Assembly (NCBI RefSeq): GCF_025345615.1
Contig: NZ_JAODWD010000004.1
Coordinates: 186,001-250,000, forward strand
Source of the DNA: Mycobacterium deserti
GTDB lineage: Bacteria; Actinomycetota; Actinomycetes; Mycobacteriales; Mycobacteriaceae
Length of the DNA: 64,000 nt
Reading direction: 5' to 3'
The stretch's first letter is position 1, and every line of letters begins with the position of its first letter. The position numbers and the translations under genes were made by a program. The notes beneath the pieces are model-generated. The model saw only the letters and a list, made by a program, of their open reading frames with translations. It ran no database searches and was not told where the DNA came from. Shown piece after piece: positions 8,881 through 20,342 of the stretch.

Positions 8881-9702
8881 CTAGTTGTTACCCCGGTTGA
8901 ACTGGTTGAAGCCGCTGCCACCGTCATTGTTGGCACTGGAGTCCACCGGTGCGGCCGAGCCCCGCTGGCCGAGCTCCTCGAGCTGCGACTCCAGGTAGGT
9001 CTTGAGGCGGGTGCGGTATTCGCGCTCGAAGGTACGCAACTGCTCGAGCCGGCCTTCGAGCACCGTGCGCTGCTGGTTGATGGTGCCCATGATCTCGGAG
9101 TGCTTGCGTTCCGCGTCGGCCTGCAGCGCGTCGGCCTTCTCCTGCGCCTGACGCAGCTGGGTTTCGGACCGTGTCTGGGCGTCGGCCAGCATGGCGTCGG
9201 CGCGCTGACGGGCCTCGGCGACCGTGGTCTCCGCGGTCTGCCGGGCCTCGCTGACCATCGCATCGGCCTGGGCGCGAGCGTCGGCGAGCAGCTTCTCGGA
9301 CTCCGCCTTGGCGGTGCTGGTCAACCGGTCCGCGGTGTCCTGCGCCAGGCTCAGCACGCGCGCCGCCTTCATGTGCGATTCCTCGCTGGCCGGAGCGGAC
9401 TGCTGCGGCGGGGGCGGCGGCTCGTAGGCCGGTTGCGGCGGCGGAGTGGGCTCCGGCGCGGGCTGCTCGTAGAGCGGAATGGCTTGGGTCGACTGCGCTC
9501 CGCCGCCGGCGCGGGCCGCCGACAGCTCCTGGTCCAACTCCGAGACGCGCTGACGGAGATCGGCGTTCTCTTCGATGAGGCGGGTCAGCTCGTTCTCAAC
9601 CAGATCGAGGAAGGCGTCGACCTCATCCTCGTTATAGCCGCGCTTGCCGATGGGTGGCTTGCTGAACGCGACGTTGTGAACGTCGGCTGGTGTGAGCGGC
9701 AT
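8881..9702 (-). CDS. wag31: Cell-division/polar-growth scaffold DivIVA (Wag31, antigen 84)
   Basis: 273 residues. The N-terminal DivIVA membrane-binding domain ([13 protein letters not shown], then [14 protein letters not shown]) is followed by a coiled coil. A proline-rich linker spans about residues 80-108, then comes a long C-terminal coiled coil. Wag31 forms a membrane-bound network at the poles and organises apical cell-wall growth. The threonine phosphorylated by PknA in M. tuberculosis (Thr73) is conserved here as Thr72 (STQAIP). The start is supported by a G-rich Shine-Dalgarno upstream. It is separated by 206 bp from the yggT gene, and a possible promoter lies in that gap. Confidence 0.97.
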   Translation of the reverse strand: MPLTPADVHNVAFSKPPIGKRGYNEDEVDAFLDLVENELTRLIEENADLRQRVSELDQELSAARAGGGAQSTQAIPLYEQPAPEPTPPPQPAYEPPPPPQQSAPASEESHMKAARVLSLAQDTADRLTSTAKAESEKLLADARAQADAMVSEARQTAETTVAEARQRADAMLADAQTRSETQLRQAQEKADALQADAERKHSEIMGTINQQRTVLEGRLEQLRTFEREYRTRLKTYLESQLEELGQRGSAAPVDSSANNDGGSGFNQFNRGNN

Positions 9703-9743
9703 TGTCTGCCCCCTTGGAAGTCTGGACCGTCAACCGATCTCAA

Positions 9744-9770
9744 AGTGTAGAGCCTTAGTGGAAGGTAACT
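9744..9770 (-). promoter_or_regulatory. Candidate wag31 promoter
   Basis: Reading the minus strand, a TACACT hexamer (9749-9744) fits the mycobacterial -10 consensus TANNNT and sits 42 nt from the wag31 start. The upstream -35 is weak (TTACCT at a short spacing). The rest of the 206-bp gap (9703-9908) shows nothing else that I recognise. Confidence 0.35.
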
Positions 9771-9908
9771 GGCGTCCATCCTGTCACACCAGACCCGGCG
9801 GTCGCGTGCGAGGCCGATAATTAAGAGCGAATTTCAATGTTTCCTGCGGCGGCCCTGTGAGATTTGCCAGGCCGAATTCCGCCCGGGCAAACCATGAGCG
9901 AAGGGCCG

Positions 9909-10199
9909 TCAGGCAGCCGCGCCGAACGCCAGCTGCATGCCGATGAACGCGACGAGCAGCAGCACCATGATGGACAGGTCAAAGCGCACCGCACCGATGG
10001 TGAGCTGCGGAATAAGCCGACGCAGCAGCTTCACCGGCGGATCGGTCACCGTCATGATGATCTCCAGGATCACCACTGTCGCGCCCTTGGGATTCCAGTC
10101 GCGGCTGAAGGACCGGATGAACTCGACGACGACCCGGGCGATCAACAGCAGCCAGAACACGAACAGGGCGAAACCCAGGATTTCGAAGAAGAGCGCCAA
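9909..10199 (-). CDS. YggT-family membrane protein (Rv2146c-like)
   Basis: 96 residues with two hydrophobic helices (about 4-26 and 72-93) flanking the YggT signature (RDWNPKG, then DPPVKLLRRLIP). The family is commonly encoded in the sepF-wag31 neighbourhood of actinobacteria and cyanobacteria and may act in membrane organisation at the division site. The mechanism is unknown. The start is TTG. It sits between sepF and wag31, as in M. tuberculosis. Confidence 0.85.
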   Translation of the reverse strand: MALFFEILGFALFVFWLLLIARVVVEFIRSFSRDWNPKGATVVILEIIMTVTDPPVKLLRRLIPQLTIGAVRFDLSIMVLLLVAFIGMQLAFGAAA

Positions 10200-10339
10200 C
10201 GCCGGTCGTCCTCACTACAGGCAGTTTGTGACATTCGATACACGCAAGTCAGCGCACTCGACGAACCGCCGAGGCGCGACGCCAGCCTACCTGTCGCGGC
10301 GCGGCTGTCCGTGTGAGGAGATCGGCTTGGCGAGAACGC

Positions 10340-10972
10340 CTACTGGTAGGCGTAGTACCCGGCCTCGGCGATGCGCTTGCGCTCCTCGGCGGAGACGTCG
10401 ATGTCGGCGGGCGAGAGCAGGAACACCTTGGTCGCCACCTTGTCGAACGAGCCTCGCAGCGCGAACGCCAGGCCGGCGGCGAAGTCGACCAGCCGCTTGG
10501 CGTCGGCGTTGTCCATCGACACCAGGTCCATGATGACCGGGGTGCCGTCGCGGAACCGCTCGCCGATGGTGCGCGCCTCGCTGTAATCCTTCGGGCGCAA
10601 CGTGGTGATCTTCGACAGCGGACTACCCGCCTCGAAGAGCTCGGCCATCCGCCGCGGGTCCATTGCCAGCGCGCCGCGGGTGGCACCCCGCATCGCGCCG
10701 AATCGCGGGGCGGGTCGCTCGAACTCGCGCGGCGCGCGCAGCCTGGGCTCGAACCGAGGTTCGTCATAGCCGGCGCGGTAGGCGGCCGGCTCGTTGTAGT
10801 CACGATCGTCGTAGCCACGGCCGTAGCCGTCTTCGTCGAACCGGTCCTCCCGGGGCCGGCGCGCGTACCCGCCGCGGGCGGGGCTGCGATCGTCGTCCTC
10901 GTAGTACTCGTCGTCGTAGTCCTCCATCGGCGCCATCCCGAAGTAGGCCTTGACCTTGTGCAGTGTGCTCAT
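10340..10972 (-). CDS. sepF: Cell-division protein SepF
   Basis: 210 residues. The N-terminal amphipathic membrane-targeting helix ([13 protein letters not shown]) is followed by an acidic, Tyr- and Arg-rich linker and a SepF core domain from about residue 120 ([15 protein letters not shown] and the [13 protein letters not shown] helix). SepF anchors FtsZ to the membrane by binding the FtsZ C-terminal peptide. This matters in actinobacteria, which lack FtsA, and there is no ftsA in this cluster. It is in the ftsZ-pgeF-yggS-sepF-yggT-wag31 transcription order. Confidence 0.96.
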   Translation of the reverse strand: MSTLHKVKAYFGMAPMEDYDDEYYEDDDRSPARGGYARRPREDRFDEDGYGRGYDDRDYNEPAAYRAGYDEPRFEPRLRAPREFERPAPRFGAMRGATRGALAMDPRRMAELFEAGSPLSKITTLRPKDYSEARTIGERFRDGTPVIMDLVSMDNADAKRLVDFAAGLAFALRGSFDKVATKVFLLSPADIDVSAEERKRIAEAGYYAYQ

Positions 10973-11036
10973 CGCGCGACCCTTCTGATGACTCTGGCTT
11001 TGGTGTCTGTGATGAAGATGTGACTGGAGTGACTAC

Positions 11037-11789
11037 TCATGGTGACGTTAGAGGACGTTGCCCCATTAGCGCGGTACCGACACGCACACACGTGGAGCCG
11101 TGTTTGACCGCCACCTCGAGGTCGCTGGACATTCCCGCGGACAGTTCGAGGCGCTGGTCGTAAAGCCGCTGTACCCGGGCGAACTCGCTGCGCAAACGCG
11201 CAAAGGCCGCGTCCGGGTCGGCGCCCAGCGGTGGAATGGCCATCAGCCCGACGAAGGCAAGCCCGTCGGCGGACTGCACCGCAGAGCTCAGTTCGTCGAT
11301 CACGTCGGTTCTGGCGATATCGATGCCGCCACGCTTGTCATCTCCGTCGAGACTGATCTGTAGGTACACCCGCAGCGGTCCTGTGCGCTGACCCTCGGCC
11401 AGCGCCCGGCTGGCCGCGCGGTCCAGCGCGTCGATCACCCGCGCGCTGTCGACCGAATGCGCCGCGTACGCCCACTCGGCGATCGAACGGGCCTTGTTGC
11501 GCTGAATCCGCCCGACCATGTGCCAGCGAACCGCCTCGGGGCCGAGGATTTTGCTGACTTCGGCGGCTTTATTCGTCGCTTCCTGTTCGCGGGATTCGCC
11601 GAATTCCGTGCACCCTAATTGCGCGAGAATGGTGACGTCGGTGGCCGGAAAGAATTTAGTGATCGGCAGCAATTCAATTTCGTTGACATCGCGACCGGCG
11701 GCCTCGGCGGCCGCGGCGAGCCGGGCACGCACAGCGGTCAGTGCCTCTGTCAGCTCGCGTTCGCGAGTCCTCGCCGCGGTGTCGGTCAT
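11037..11789 (-). CDS. yggS: YggS/PLPBP-family pyridoxal-phosphate homeostasis protein
   Basis: 250 residues from the ATG that overlaps the pgeF stop by 4 nt (ATGA). The GTG three codons further upstream is less likely. It is an alanine-racemase-like TIM barrel. The PLP-binding Lys lies in LLPITKFFPA, and HMVGRIQRNKAR and the C-terminal SAGMSSDLEVAVKHGST phosphate-binding segment are clear. The family buffers free PLP and affects amino-acid homeostasis. It has no confirmed catalytic activity. It corresponds to Rv2148c. Confidence 0.9.
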   Translation of the reverse strand: MTDTAARTRERELTEALTAVRARLAAAAEAAGRDVNEIELLPITKFFPATDVTILAQLGCTEFGESREQEATNKAAEVSKILGPEAVRWHMVGRIQRNKARSIAEWAYAAHSVDSARVIDALDRAASRALAEGQRTGPLRVYLQISLDGDDKRGGIDIARTDVIDELSSAVQSADGLAFVGLMAIPPLGADPDAAFARLRSEFARVQRLYDQRLELSAGMSSDLEVAVKHGSTCVRVGTALMGQRPLTSP

Positions 11790-12499
11790 TCCATCCACAC
11801 CACCGACGCCAGTCGTCCAGTCGGAGCACCGCGCCGGTGGCTGAACAAGTTACGGTCGGCCACTGTGCAGCGCGGGTCGATGTCGATGGCGGTGACGCCC
11901 AGATCCGTTAACTGTCTGGCGATTCCGGCCCGCAGATCCACACCGGGCGTATTGCGCGCAGTGGTCGTGCGGCTGCCAGGGAGGTGGGCCTCGACTTCGG
12001 CGGCCATCTCGGCGGGCACCTCATAGTTGCGCCCACTGACAGCGGGCCCCAGCAGCACCGAGATGTCCTCGGCGTGCGCCCCGAGGTCCAGCATCGCCTC
12101 CACCGCACGGATCACGATGCCCCGCTGCGCGCCAACGCGGCCCGCGTGCACCGCGCCGACCACCCCGGCGCGCGCGTCACCCAATAACACGGGGACACAA
12201 TCGGCGGTGACCACCGCCAAGCCCAATCTCGGCCTGCGGGTGACCAATCCGTCGGTATGGTCGACCGGCACGCCGCCATGGGGCGGACCGTCGACGACGG
12301 CGACTTTGTCACTGTGCACCTGATTCATCCAAACCACACCGTCGTCGCCGAGGCCCGTCACGGCGGCCAGGCGTCTGCGGTTGGTCGCAACCGCCGCCGG
12401 ATCGTCGCCGACGTGGTCGCCGAGGTTGAATGTGTCGAACGGCGGCGCGGAGACGCCGCCGGCTCGGGTGGTCGTCACGCGCCGAATGCGAACCGTCAC
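11786..12499 (-). CDS. pgeF: Peptidoglycan editing factor PgeF (laccase-domain family)
   Basis: 237 residues starting at GTG. It has the multicopper-polyphenol-oxidase (YfiH/DUF152) fold signatures: NQVHSDKV with a metal-ligand His, the DGLVTRRPRLGLAVVTADCVPVLL segment with Cys, and GAVHAGR with His. In E. coli the family removes wrongly incorporated residues from peptidoglycan precursors, and other members act on nucleosides. It is the first gene downstream of ftsZ (54-bp gap) and is translationally coupled to yggS. It corresponds to Rv2149c. Confidence 0.88.
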   Translation of the reverse strand: MTVRIRRVTTTRAGGVSAPPFDTFNLGDHVGDDPAAVATNRRRLAAVTGLGDDGVVWMNQVHSDKVAVVDGPPHGGVPVDHTDGLVTRRPRLGLAVVTADCVPVLLGDARAGVVGAVHAGRVGAQRGIVIRAVEAMLDLGAHAEDISVLLGPAVSGRNYEVPAEMAAEVEAHLPGSRTTTARNTPGVDLRAGIARQLTDLGVTAIDIDPRCTVADRNLFSHRRGAPTGRLASVVWME

Positions 12500-12553
12500 G
12501 GTCGCCAGTATTGCCGCCGACGAGCCGCGTGCGCGAAGAGCATCGGTACAGGA

Positions 12554-13693
12554 TCAGTGACGCATGAAGGGTGGCACATCGACGTCGTCATCGTCGTCCC
12601 CGCCGCCGATGCTGACCGTCGCGCCGTTGGTGTGCACGGGCACGCTGGCCGGGTCGGCCGGTTCGAACAGCGGCGAGGTCACCTTGCCCGCGCGCGCCGC
12701 TTCGATGGTCTGACCGCCCGATCCGACGACAGGCTTGCGGCCGGGGCCGCTCGCGTCGAATCCCGCGGCGATCACGGTGACCCGGACCTCATCGCCCAGA
12801 GAATCGTCGATGACGGTGCCGAAGATGATGTTCGCGTCCTGGTGTGCCGCGTCCTGAACCAGCGATGCCGCCTCGTTGATCTCGAACAATCCGAGGTCAC
12901 TGCCCCCGGCGACCGACAGAAGGACGCCCTGGGCGCCTTCCATCGACGCCTCGAGCAGTGGCGAGTTGATCGCGATCTCAGCTGCTTTGAGCGCCCGGCC
13001 GTCGCCGCGTGCCGAGCCGATGCCCATCAGCGCGGTACCCGCGCCGCTCATCACGCCCTTGACGTCGGCGAAGTCGACGTTGATCAGACCGGGCGTGGTG
13101 ATCAGGTCGGTGATGCCCTGCACACCGTTGAGGAGGACCTCGTCGGCGCTGCGGAATGCGTCCATCAGCGACACCGCGGCATCGCCCATCTGCAGCAGGC
13201 GGTCGTTGGGGATCACGATCAGGGTGTCGCAGCTCTCGCGGAGCGAGGTGATGCCCTCCTCGGCCTGATTCGAGCGCCGCTTGCCCTCGAAGGAGAACGG
13301 CCGGGTCACCACACCGACGGTGAGCGCACCGAGCTTGCGGGCGATGGTCGCGACCACCGGTGCGCCACCGGTGCCGGTGCCGCCGCCCTCGCCGGCCGTG
13401 ACGAACACCATGTCGGCGCCGCGCAGCAGCTCCTCGATGTCGTCCTTGGCGTCCTCGGCGGCCTTTCGGCCGACTTCCGGGTCGGCGCCTGCGCCCAGAC
13501 CGCGGGTCGAGTCGCGTCCGACGTCGAGCTTGACGTCGGCGTCGCTCATCAACAACGCCTGGGCGTCGGTGTTGATGGCGATGAACTCCACGCCCTTGAG
13601 GCCCTGCTCGATCATCCGGTTGACGGCATTGACGCCGCCGCCACCGATGCCGACCACCTTGATGACGGCGAGGTAGTTGTGCGGGGGGGTCAT
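12554..13693 (-). CDS. ftsZ: Cell-division GTPase FtsZ
   Basis: 379 residues. I chose ATG 13693 ([13 protein letters not shown]), identical to the M. tuberculosis start, with AGGAGG about 10 nt upstream. An upstream in-frame start at 13729 would add 12 non-conserved residues. The protein has the GTP-binding N-terminal domain ([11 protein letters not shown], then the tubulin signature [10 protein letters not shown]), the T7 loop and a short linker. The conserved C-terminal peptide [11 protein letters not shown] is the docking site for SepF and FtsW in mycobacteria. FtsZ forms the cytokinetic Z-ring. A 199-bp gap before it suggests its own promoter in addition to read-through from ftsQ. Confidence 0.98.
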   Translation of the reverse strand: MTPPHNYLAVIKVVGIGGGGVNAVNRMIEQGLKGVEFIAINTDAQALLMSDADVKLDVGRDSTRGLGAGADPEVGRKAAEDAKDDIEELLRGADMVFVTAGEGGGTGTGGAPVVATIARKLGALTVGVVTRPFSFEGKRRSNQAEEGITSLRESCDTLIVIPNDRLLQMGDAAVSLMDAFRSADEVLLNGVQGITDLITTPGLINVDFADVKGVMSGAGTALMGIGSARGDGRALKAAEIAINSPLLEASMEGAQGVLLSVAGGSDLGLFEINEAASLVQDAAHQDANIIFGTVIDDSLGDEVRVTVIAAGFDASGPGRKPVVGSGGQTIEAARAGKVTSPLFEPADPASVPVHTNGATVSIGGGDDDDDVDVPPFMRH

Positions 13694-13892
13694 CGCGATC
13701 GCCCTTCCTCCTGGTTGACTGTGCGACACGCGGAGACTGGCAAACTCTAAACCTCAACCAGAGGGTTATAGTTATGTCAGGTTGTTCCGCGTAAACCAAA
13801 CGGTAGGGCGAGCCCGCAGCGCAGCCATGCAGGCGCGCCGACGCGCGCGTCAGGAATTTCGGGGATTTTCATGACCTCGCACCCGGGCCGAT
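13694..13892 (-). promoter_or_regulatory. ftsZ leader with candidate promoter
   Basis: This is the only gap of note inside the division cluster after murE. On the minus strand it contains the A/T-rich run ACATAACTATAACC (near 13770), including a TATAAC -10-like hexamer with TTACGC 18 nt upstream. A TAGAGT hexamer lies closer to the gene. The ribosome binding site AGGAGG lies just before the start. ftsZ is known to have several promoters in mycobacteria. Which hexamers are used here is inference. Confidence 0.4.
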
Positions 13893-14804
13893 CTACTTGA
13901 CCGTCGGCAAATCCGGGCTCGACACATCGTAGGTGCGCCCCGGCTGAGTCAGCAGCGCTGCGAGCTTGAGCGCTTTCTCTTCGGTGCGGTCGGTGGTCCC
14001 CCACACCACCTGCCTGCCGTCGATGAGTTGCAAGGTGATCGCCGCGACCGACGGCGCCCCGACACGGGCCACCTGTACGGCCACCTCCGGACGCAGCGAC
14101 GTCATCACCGCGAGCGCGGCCCTGGTCGGCGGGTCGTCCGGGCCGGGATTGTCCGCGTCGAGGTACGGCACCCCCGGCGGCGGCGGCGCGATCGCGAAGT
14201 CCACGCCGTCGCGGTCGAACAGGTGCGGCCCGTCCGGATAGTCCTTGACCACCACCGGGACCCGCTCCACGACGGTGATGCGCAGCGTCGACGGGTACTG
14301 GCGCTGAACCCGCGCACTCGCGACGCGCCGGATCTCGGCCACCCGTTCGGCCACCGAGTCGGTGTCGATCTGCAGCAGCGGCGTGCCCGGCCTGACCGCC
14401 GCCGATGCGACCACCTCTTCCTGGGTCACCACCGAGAGCCCGGTCACGACGACGTCGCGCGCGGACATGATCGGCGTGAAGTACAGCAACAGGCCGACTC
14501 CGACGACGAGCACGCTAACAAGGGCTGACCACATCAGCGCCTTGAGGCCTCGAACCGCGCCGCGGCCAAGCCTTTTCGTCTCGTCGCCCTGCTTGCCCAT
14601 CGTGCGCCGCTTGGCCTCTCGCCTGGCCTGCTCGATCGCGGTGGCACGGGCCTGCGCGGCGCGCCGTTCCTCCCGTTCGCGGCGCGCCTGTCGCCTCGGC
14701 CCCTCGAAGTCGGTTGGCGTAGCGGGCGTGTCCTTCGCAGGCTCCCGTGGCTCGGCCTGTTCCTCCGCCAATTCGCCGGCCTCGGTGTCGCGCGGCTCGG
14801 TCAT
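13893..14804 (-). CDS. ftsQ: Cell-division protein FtsQ
   Basis: 303 residues. The long charged cytoplasmic N-terminus is rich in Arg, Glu and Ala ([19 protein letters not shown]). One transmembrane helix follows at about 92-112, then a POTRA domain beginning [19 protein letters not shown] and a beta domain ending [13 protein letters not shown]. FtsQ is a bitopic scaffold of the divisome that links FtsL/FtsW/PbpB. Its ATG overlaps the murC stop (ATGA). Confidence 0.95.
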   Translation of the reverse strand: MTEPRDTEAGELAEEQAEPREPAKDTPATPTDFEGPRRQARREREERRAAQARATAIEQARREAKRRTMGKQGDETKRLGRGAVRGLKALMWSALVSVLVVGVGLLLYFTPIMSARDVVVTGLSVVTQEEVVASAAVRPGTPLLQIDTDSVAERVAEIRRVASARVQRQYPSTLRITVVERVPVVVKDYPDGPHLFDRDGVDFAIAPPPPGVPYLDADNPGPDDPPTRAALAVMTSLRPEVAVQVARVGAPSVAAITLQLIDGRQVVWGTTDRTEEKALKLAALLTQPGRTYDVSSPDLPTVK

Positions 14805-16267
14805 CGCGGCGCCGTCCCCGGCGGCCGGCCCGGCGAACTGCGGTTGGCCTTCACCTGCAGCGCCAGAAGGATTTCGGCGCCCAGCATGGTGACGTCACCG
14901 GCGCCCATCGTCACGACGACGTCGCCGGGCCGCGCCGCCTCGGCCACCTTCTCGGCGACAGCCGATAACTCGGGCACGTAGGTGACCGGCACGCTGACGT
15001 GCTCGGCGACGATCGCTCCGCTGACGCCGGCGATCGGTTGCTCGCGGGCCGCGTAGACGTCGAGGACGAACACCTCGTCAGCGCCGCTCAACGACCGTCC
15101 GAACTCAGCCGCGAATACCTCTGTGCGCGAATACAAGTGGGGTTGGAACACCACGATCGACCGGCCGCCGTCACCTTGATCGGTGACCGCACGCACCGCA
15201 CTGAGCGTCGCGGCGACCTCGGTCGGATGATGCGCATAGTCGTCGAACACGCGCACCCCGTCGGCTGTGCCCACCAACTCGAACCGCCTGCGCACACCCT
15301 CGAAACCGGCGAGACCGTCGAGAATCGCGTCCACGGGTGCGTCGACCTGCAGCGCCGCCAGCAGAGCACCCAACGCGTTGAGCGCCATGTGCCTGCCCGG
15401 CACCGAAAGACGCATCACCCGGGGATGCGTCTCCCCGGCCAGGTGGATGTGCGCGACCGCCGCGGTGCCCTGCTGTTCCCAGCTCATCAGCGTGCCCGCC
15501 AGCGGTTGGTCGGGGTCACTGCCGTAGCGCAGCACCCGCAGGCCCAGCGCCTCGGTGCGCTCGGCCAGCGCCGCAGCACCCGGGTCATCGATGCAGACCA
15601 CCAGCGCGCCACCGGGTCTGAGCCGCTCGACGAAGGCGTCGAACACCGCGGTGTAGGCCTCGGCGCTGCCGAAGAAGTCGAGATGGTCGGCTTCGATGTT
15701 GGTCACCACCGCGACGTCAGGGTGGTATTCCAGCAGTGACCCGTCGCTCTCGTCGGCTTCGGCGACAAAGCAGTCGCCGCTTCCATGGTGGGCGTTGGTG
15801 CCCGCTTCGCCGAGGTCGCCACCGACGGCGAAGGACGGGTCGAATCCACTGTGCTGCAAGGCCACGATGAGCATCGACGTGGTGGTGGTCTTGCCGTGGG
15901 TGCCGGTCACCATCAGCGTGGTGTGGCCTGCCATCAGCTTGGCCAGCACGACGGGCCGCAGGATCACCGGGATGCCGCGCCTGCGCGCCTCGACCAGTTC
16001 GGGGTTGGTCTTCGGGATGGCGGCGTGCGTGGTGACGACGGTCGTCGGCCCACCCGGCAGGAGGTCGAGCGACGACTCGTCGTGGCCGATACGGATCGCC
16101 GCACCGCGGGCGCGCAACGCCACCACACCGCGAGACTCCTTGGCGTCGGAGCCCGAGACCAGGCCGCCCCGGTCGAGCAGGATGCGCGCGATGCCCGACA
16201 TGCCCGCTCCCCCGATGCCCACCATATGCACTCGGGCCAGTTCCTCCGGCAGTGAATTATCGGTCAT
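14801..16267 (-). CDS. murC: UDP-N-acetylmuramate--L-alanine ligase MurC
   Basis: 488 residues, three-domain Mur ligase. The N-terminal UDP-binding motif is [12 protein letters not shown] (16-27) and the ATP loop is [10 protein letters not shown] (121-130). The central domain and a C-terminal domain carrying [10 protein letters not shown], a MurC signature, follow. It adds L-Ala to UDP-MurNAc in the cytoplasm, the first peptide step of lipid II synthesis. It overlaps murG and ftsQ by 4 nt each. Confidence 0.97.
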   Translation of the reverse strand: MTDNSLPEELARVHMVGIGGAGMSGIARILLDRGGLVSGSDAKESRGVVALRARGAAIRIGHDESSLDLLPGGPTTVVTTHAAIPKTNPELVEARRRGIPVILRPVVLAKLMAGHTTLMVTGTHGKTTTTSMLIVALQHSGFDPSFAVGGDLGEAGTNAHHGSGDCFVAEADESDGSLLEYHPDVAVVTNIEADHLDFFGSAEAYTAVFDAFVERLRPGGALVVCIDDPGAAALAERTEALGLRVLRYGSDPDQPLAGTLMSWEQQGTAAVAHIHLAGETHPRVMRLSVPGRHMALNALGALLAALQVDAPVDAILDGLAGFEGVRRRFELVGTADGVRVFDDYAHHPTEVAATLSAVRAVTDQGDGGRSIVVFQPHLYSRTEVFAAEFGRSLSGADEVFVLDVYAAREQPIAGVSGAIVAEHVSVPVTYVPELSAVAEKVAEAARPGDVVVTMGAGDVTMLGAEILLALQVKANRSSPGRPPGTAPR

Positions 16268-17397
16268 CGCTTGCTTTTTCGGTTCGGTGAGCGTGCAACA
16301 TCAAGGGCGACCTCTGCAACGCGCCGCGCGGCGTCCCGATGTCCGGCAAGGGCCGCGGCAGCCGTCATGGTCTGCATCCGGCCGGTATCGGTGAGCAGCC
16401 CGACGACGGTCTCGGCCACGAATCCCGGGGAGAGGTCGGCGTCGTCGACGATCAGCCCGCCGCCCGCGTTGACCACGGGCAGAGCGTTGAGTCGCTGTTC
16501 GCCGTTGCCGATGGGCAGCGGGACGTAGACGGCGGGCAGCCCGACGGCGGTGACTTCCGCGACGGTCATCGCACCGGAGCGGCAGATGGCCAGATCCGCG
16601 GCGGAATACGCCAGATCCATCCGGGTCAGATAGGGCACCGCTACGTAAGGAACCCCATCGGTCGCGGAGTCGCCGATGTCGAGTGTGTTCTTCGCACCGT
16701 ATGCGTGCAGCACCGAAACACCGGCCGCAGCAAGGTCTTTGGCTGCCGCCGAGACCGCCCGGTTGAGCGACTGGGCGCCTTGGGACCCGCCGAACACCAG
16801 CAGTACACGGGCGTCGGCGTCGAAGCCGAAGTACGCGCGTGCCTCGGCGCGCAGCGCGGCCCGGTCCAGCGATGTGATCGCCGAGCGCACCGGCACGCCC
16901 ACGACCTCCACGTCGCCGAGGCCCGGGTCGTCGACGGCGGACAGGACGCGGCGCGCCGAACGCGCGCCCACCCGGTTGGCCAGGCCCGCGCTGGCGTTGG
17001 CCTCGTGCACGACTACCGGCACGCGACGCCTGGCCGCGAGGTAGGCGGGTAGAGCGACGTAACCGCCGAACCCGATCACCACGTCGGCGCCGACGTCGTC
17101 GAGCACGGCTCTGGTCTGCCGAACTGCCCGGCGTACCCGCATGGGTAGGCGCAGCAGGTCTCCCGACAATTTGCGCGGCAGCGGAACCGGGGTGATGAGC
17201 TCGAGGTGGTAGCCACGTTCGGGGACCAGTCGGGTCTCGAGCCCGCGCTCGGTGCCAAGGGCGGTGATGCGTACGTCAGGATCGAGCGCGGTCAGCGCAT
17301 CGGCCACTGCCATCGCCGGTTCGACGTGCCCCGCGGTGCCGCCACCTGCGAGCACCACCGAGATCGCCCGCTGACGTGATGGGGCACGGTCGTTCAC
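16264..17397 (-). CDS. murG: Lipid II synthase MurG (UDP-GlcNAc transferase)
   Basis: 377 residues, GT28 family. The N-terminal glycine loop is [17 protein letters not shown]. The membrane-facing [14 protein letters not shown] segment and the C-terminal donor site ([11 protein letters not shown], then [22 protein letters not shown]) follow. MurG adds GlcNAc to lipid I on the inner membrane face. The start is GTG, overlapping the ftsW stop (GTGA). Confidence 0.97.
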   Translation of the reverse strand: MNDRAPSRQRAISVVLAGGGTAGHVEPAMAVADALTALDPDVRITALGTERGLETRLVPERGYHLELITPVPLPRKLSGDLLRLPMRVRRAVRQTRAVLDDVGADVVIGFGGYVALPAYLAARRRVPVVVHEANASAGLANRVGARSARRVLSAVDDPGLGDVEVVGVPVRSAITSLDRAALRAEARAYFGFDADARVLLVFGGSQGAQSLNRAVSAAAKDLAAAGVSVLHAYGAKNTLDIGDSATDGVPYVAVPYLTRMDLAYSAADLAICRSGAMTVAEVTAVGLPAVYVPLPIGNGEQRLNALPVVNAGGGLIVDDADLSPGFVAETVVGLLTDTGRMQTMTAAAALAGHRDAARRVAEVALDVARSPNRKSKR

Positions 17398-18887
17398 CCG
17401 TAACGCTGACCTTCCAATGTGCGAGCCCGTCGGCCCGTCGATCCCCGAGCGCCTCCATGATGCCTTGCACTGCGATCCGGTCGATCAGCCGTATGCGGTT
17501 TGCGTCGGCTCGGCGCCTTGCGCGGCGATGCCTTGGACGCAGATTTCGCCGGCTTGCCGCGCTCGCTGTTGGTCCGGAGCCGGTCCCGCAGCGCCTCGGT
17601 GCGCGTCGGCACGTACGGCGCGGGCAGCGGCAGGCGCAGCAGACGATTCACCCGGTCGTCGCGGCCCGCTCGCAGCGCCGCCACCGCCTCGGGCTCGTGT
17701 CGCGCGGCGTTGGCCATGATGCCGATCATCAACAGTGTTGTGGCCGTGGACGTTCCACCGGCCGAGATCAGCGGCAGCTGCAGGCCTGTGACCGGCAACA
17801 GTCCGACGACGTAGCCGACGTTGATGAACACCTGACCCATCACCCACAGCGTCGCGGTCGCGGTCAGCAACCGCAGGAACGGATCGGCCGAGCGGCGGGC
17901 GATGCGCATCCCGGTGTAGGCGAACAACCCGAACAGAGCAAGCAGGCCCGCGGCGCCGACGAAGCCGAGTTCCTCGCCGATGATCGCGAAGATGAAATCG
18001 TTGTGGGCGTTCGGTAGATAGTTCCATTTGGCGCTGCCCTGCCCAAGACCGTCGCCGAACACCCCGCCGTTGGCCAGTGCGAACCGGGCCTGGCGCGCCT
18101 GATATCCCGACCCCTGCGCATCGGCCGCTGGGTTCAGCCAGGACTGCACGCGGGCGGAGCGGTAACCCTCCGCCATGGCCAGCACCCCCGCCGAGACGAC
18201 GACCGCCAACAGCGACGACACGAACACCCGCAGCGGCAGGCCCGCATACCAGAGCAGGCCGAGCAGGATGATGCCCAGCGACACCGTCTGTCCCAGGTCG
18301 GGCTGGGCGACGATCAGCGCGAGGGCGATGACGGCCGCGGGCACCAGCGGGATGAGCATCTCGCGCAGCGACGCCCGTTCCAGTCGACGGGAAGCCAGCA
18401 GATGCGCACCCCAGATCGCGAATGCGATCTTGGCCAGTTCCGAGGGCTGCATCGAGAATCCCGCGACCACGAACCAGCCACGAGATCCGTTGGCCACCTT
18501 GCCGATTCCCGGTATCAGCACCAGGACGAGCAGGATGATCGTGACGGCGAATCCGGAGAAGGCCAGGTTGCGCATCATCTGCACCGGCATCCGCAGCGCG
18601 GTATAGAACGCGATCAGCCCGATGAGGGTCCAGAGCACCTGCTTGCCGAAGACCACCCACGGTGAACCGTCGGTGTCGTAGGAGTACACGCCCGATGCCG
18701 ACAACACCATCGTCAGGCCCAACATCACCAGCAGGGCGGACACCGCGATGATCAGGTGGAACGACGTCATGGGCCGGCCGAGCCAGGCGCCGAAGCGGGT
18801 GCGCGGGCCGCGCGCCGTCTCGCCCGCGGGTGCCTGGTCCGCCGGGCCGGTTCTGCGGTGCCGCAGCCGGCCCAGGATGTTGCTCAT
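17394..18887 (-). CDS. ftsW: SEDS-family septal peptidoglycan glycosyltransferase FtsW
   Basis: 497 residues. An N-terminal Arg-rich cytoplasmic segment is followed by about ten transmembrane helices (residues 45-425) with the SEDS hallmarks: [23 protein letters not shown], and EELGFVGA. The basic C-terminal tail has Lys/Ser/Arg repeats typical of mycobacterial FtsW, where it is proposed to contact FtsZ. FtsW polymerises lipid II together with PbpB. It begins 6 nt after the murD stop. Confidence 0.96.
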   Translation of the reverse strand: MSNILGRLRHRRTGPADQAPAGETARGPRTRFGAWLGRPMTSFHLIIAVSALLVMLGLTMVLSASGVYSYDTDGSPWVVFGKQVLWTLIGLIAFYTALRMPVQMMRNLAFSGFAVTIILLVLVLIPGIGKVANGSRGWFVVAGFSMQPSELAKIAFAIWGAHLLASRRLERASLREMLIPLVPAAVIALALIVAQPDLGQTVSLGIILLGLLWYAGLPLRVFVSSLLAVVVSAGVLAMAEGYRSARVQSWLNPAADAQGSGYQARQARFALANGGVFGDGLGQGSAKWNYLPNAHNDFIFAIIGEELGFVGAAGLLALFGLFAYTGMRIARRSADPFLRLLTATATLWVMGQVFINVGYVVGLLPVTGLQLPLISAGGTSTATTLLMIGIMANAARHEPEAVAALRAGRDDRVNRLLRLPLPAPYVPTRTEALRDRLRTNSERGKPAKSASKASPRKAPSRRKPHTADRPDRSARHHGGARGSTGRRARTLEGQRYG

Positions 18888-18893
18888 CGGGTG

Positions 18894-20342
18894 CTACCGG
18901 GACAGCGCGCGCACGGCGGAGGCGAATGCGTCGCCGCGGTGCGCGTAGCCGGTGAACTGGTCGAAGGATGCGCCCGCCGGCGCCAGCAGCACAGTGTCGT
19001 CCGGTTTCGCGAGGTTGCGGGCGGCGGCGACCACGGCCGACATCACGGCCTCACCGGTCACCGCAGTCACAGAAGTCTCATTTGACTCATTTACCTCAGG
19101 CACCCCAAAATCCTCCCCTGTCACAAGCTGAACGACGGGGACATCCGGGGCGTGTCGCGATATCGCATTGGCGATCAGTTCCCGGTCATGGCCGATCAAT
19201 ACCGCTCCGACCAGGCGGTTCGCCACCGACGCGACCAGTTCTTCCACCGACGCGCCTTTGAGCAGGCCGCCGGCGATCCACACCACGCGCGGATATGCGG
19301 CAATCGATGCGCCCGCGGCGTGCGGGTTGGTGGCCTTGGAGTCGTCGACGTAGGTGACGCCGTCGACCGTGGCGACGACCTCGGCGCGGTGACGGCCGAC
19401 AGCAAATCCGGCGAGTGCGTTGGCAATGGCCTCCTGTGGCACGTCGACAGCGCGGGCGAGCGCGGCGGCGGCGAGCGCGTTGAGCACACCGACCGGACCT
19501 GCGATTCCGATGCTCGACGCCTCGGCCAGGGGGACCTGCTCGCCGAACGCGTTGTCGATCAGAACGCCGTCGCGCACACCCAGTTCACCGGCAGTGGGCT
19601 CGCCGAGCCGGAAGCCCACCCGCACCGGAGCGGCCGACGTCGCCAGCAGCCCGGCCGCCATCGGATCGTCGAGGCCGGCGACGGCCACGTGTCCGTCGAG
19701 CACGCGCGCCTTGTCCCGCGCGTACGCCTCGAGCGTCCCGTGCCAGTCCAGGTGGTCCTCGGCGACGTTGAGCACCACACCGGCCGCCGGCCGCAGCGAC
19801 GGCGCCCAGTGCAGCTGGAAGCTCGACAATTCGACGGCGAGCAGCTCCGCCGGTTCGGCCAGCACGTCGAGCACTGGGTTGCCGATATTGCCGCACAGCA
19901 CCGCGCGCCGTCCCGCCGCGGTCAGCATCGCGTGCAGCATCGACGTGGTCGTCGTCTTGCCGTTGGTGCCGGTGACGACCAGCCAACGCCGCGGCGGCCC
20001 GAACCGGCCCGCGCGATCCAGGCGCCACGCCAACTCGACATCGCCCCAGATCGGCACACCGGCCGCCGCCGCTGCGGCGAGCACCGGCGCGGTCGGCGGG
20101 AACCCCGGACTCGTGATCACCAGCGCGTAGTCGCCGATGTGTGCCTGGGCCTCTGCGGTGGTGACCACCTTCGCCGGGGTGATGAGTCGTTGCAGCGCCA
20201 GCGGGTCGTCGTCGCAGATCGTCAGCCGCACACCGGTGGGCTCCAGGACGGCGCTCACCGAGCGGCCGGTGATGCCCGCACCGGTCACCAGGACCCGCGC
20301 CCCGGGGACCAACGCGTCGAGTTCGATCACGTCGTCACGCAC
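18894..20342 (-). CDS. murD: UDP-MurNAc-L-Ala--D-Glu ligase MurD
   Basis: 482 residues from a GTG that overlaps mraY by 8 nt. A second GTG four codons downstream is possible. The N-terminal domain has [13 protein letters not shown], the ATP loop is [10 protein letters not shown] (124-133), and the C-terminal domain has the KATNPHA signature. It adds D-glutamate to UDP-MurNAc-L-Ala. Confidence 0.96.
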   Translation of the reverse strand: MRDDVIELDALVPGARVLVTGAGITGRSVSAVLEPTGVRLTICDDDPLALQRLITPAKVVTTAEAQAHIGDYALVITSPGFPPTAPVLAAAAAAGVPIWGDVELAWRLDRAGRFGPPRRWLVVTGTNGKTTTTSMLHAMLTAAGRRAVLCGNIGNPVLDVLAEPAELLAVELSSFQLHWAPSLRPAAGVVLNVAEDHLDWHGTLEAYARDKARVLDGHVAVAGLDDPMAAGLLATSAAPVRVGFRLGEPTAGELGVRDGVLIDNAFGEQVPLAEASSIGIAGPVGVLNALAAAALARAVDVPQEAIANALAGFAVGRHRAEVVATVDGVTYVDDSKATNPHAAGASIAAYPRVVWIAGGLLKGASVEELVASVANRLVGAVLIGHDRELIANAISRHAPDVPVVQLVTGEDFGVPEVNESNETSVTAVTGEAVMSAVVAAARNLAKPDDTVLLAPAGASFDQFTGYAHRGDAFASAVRALSR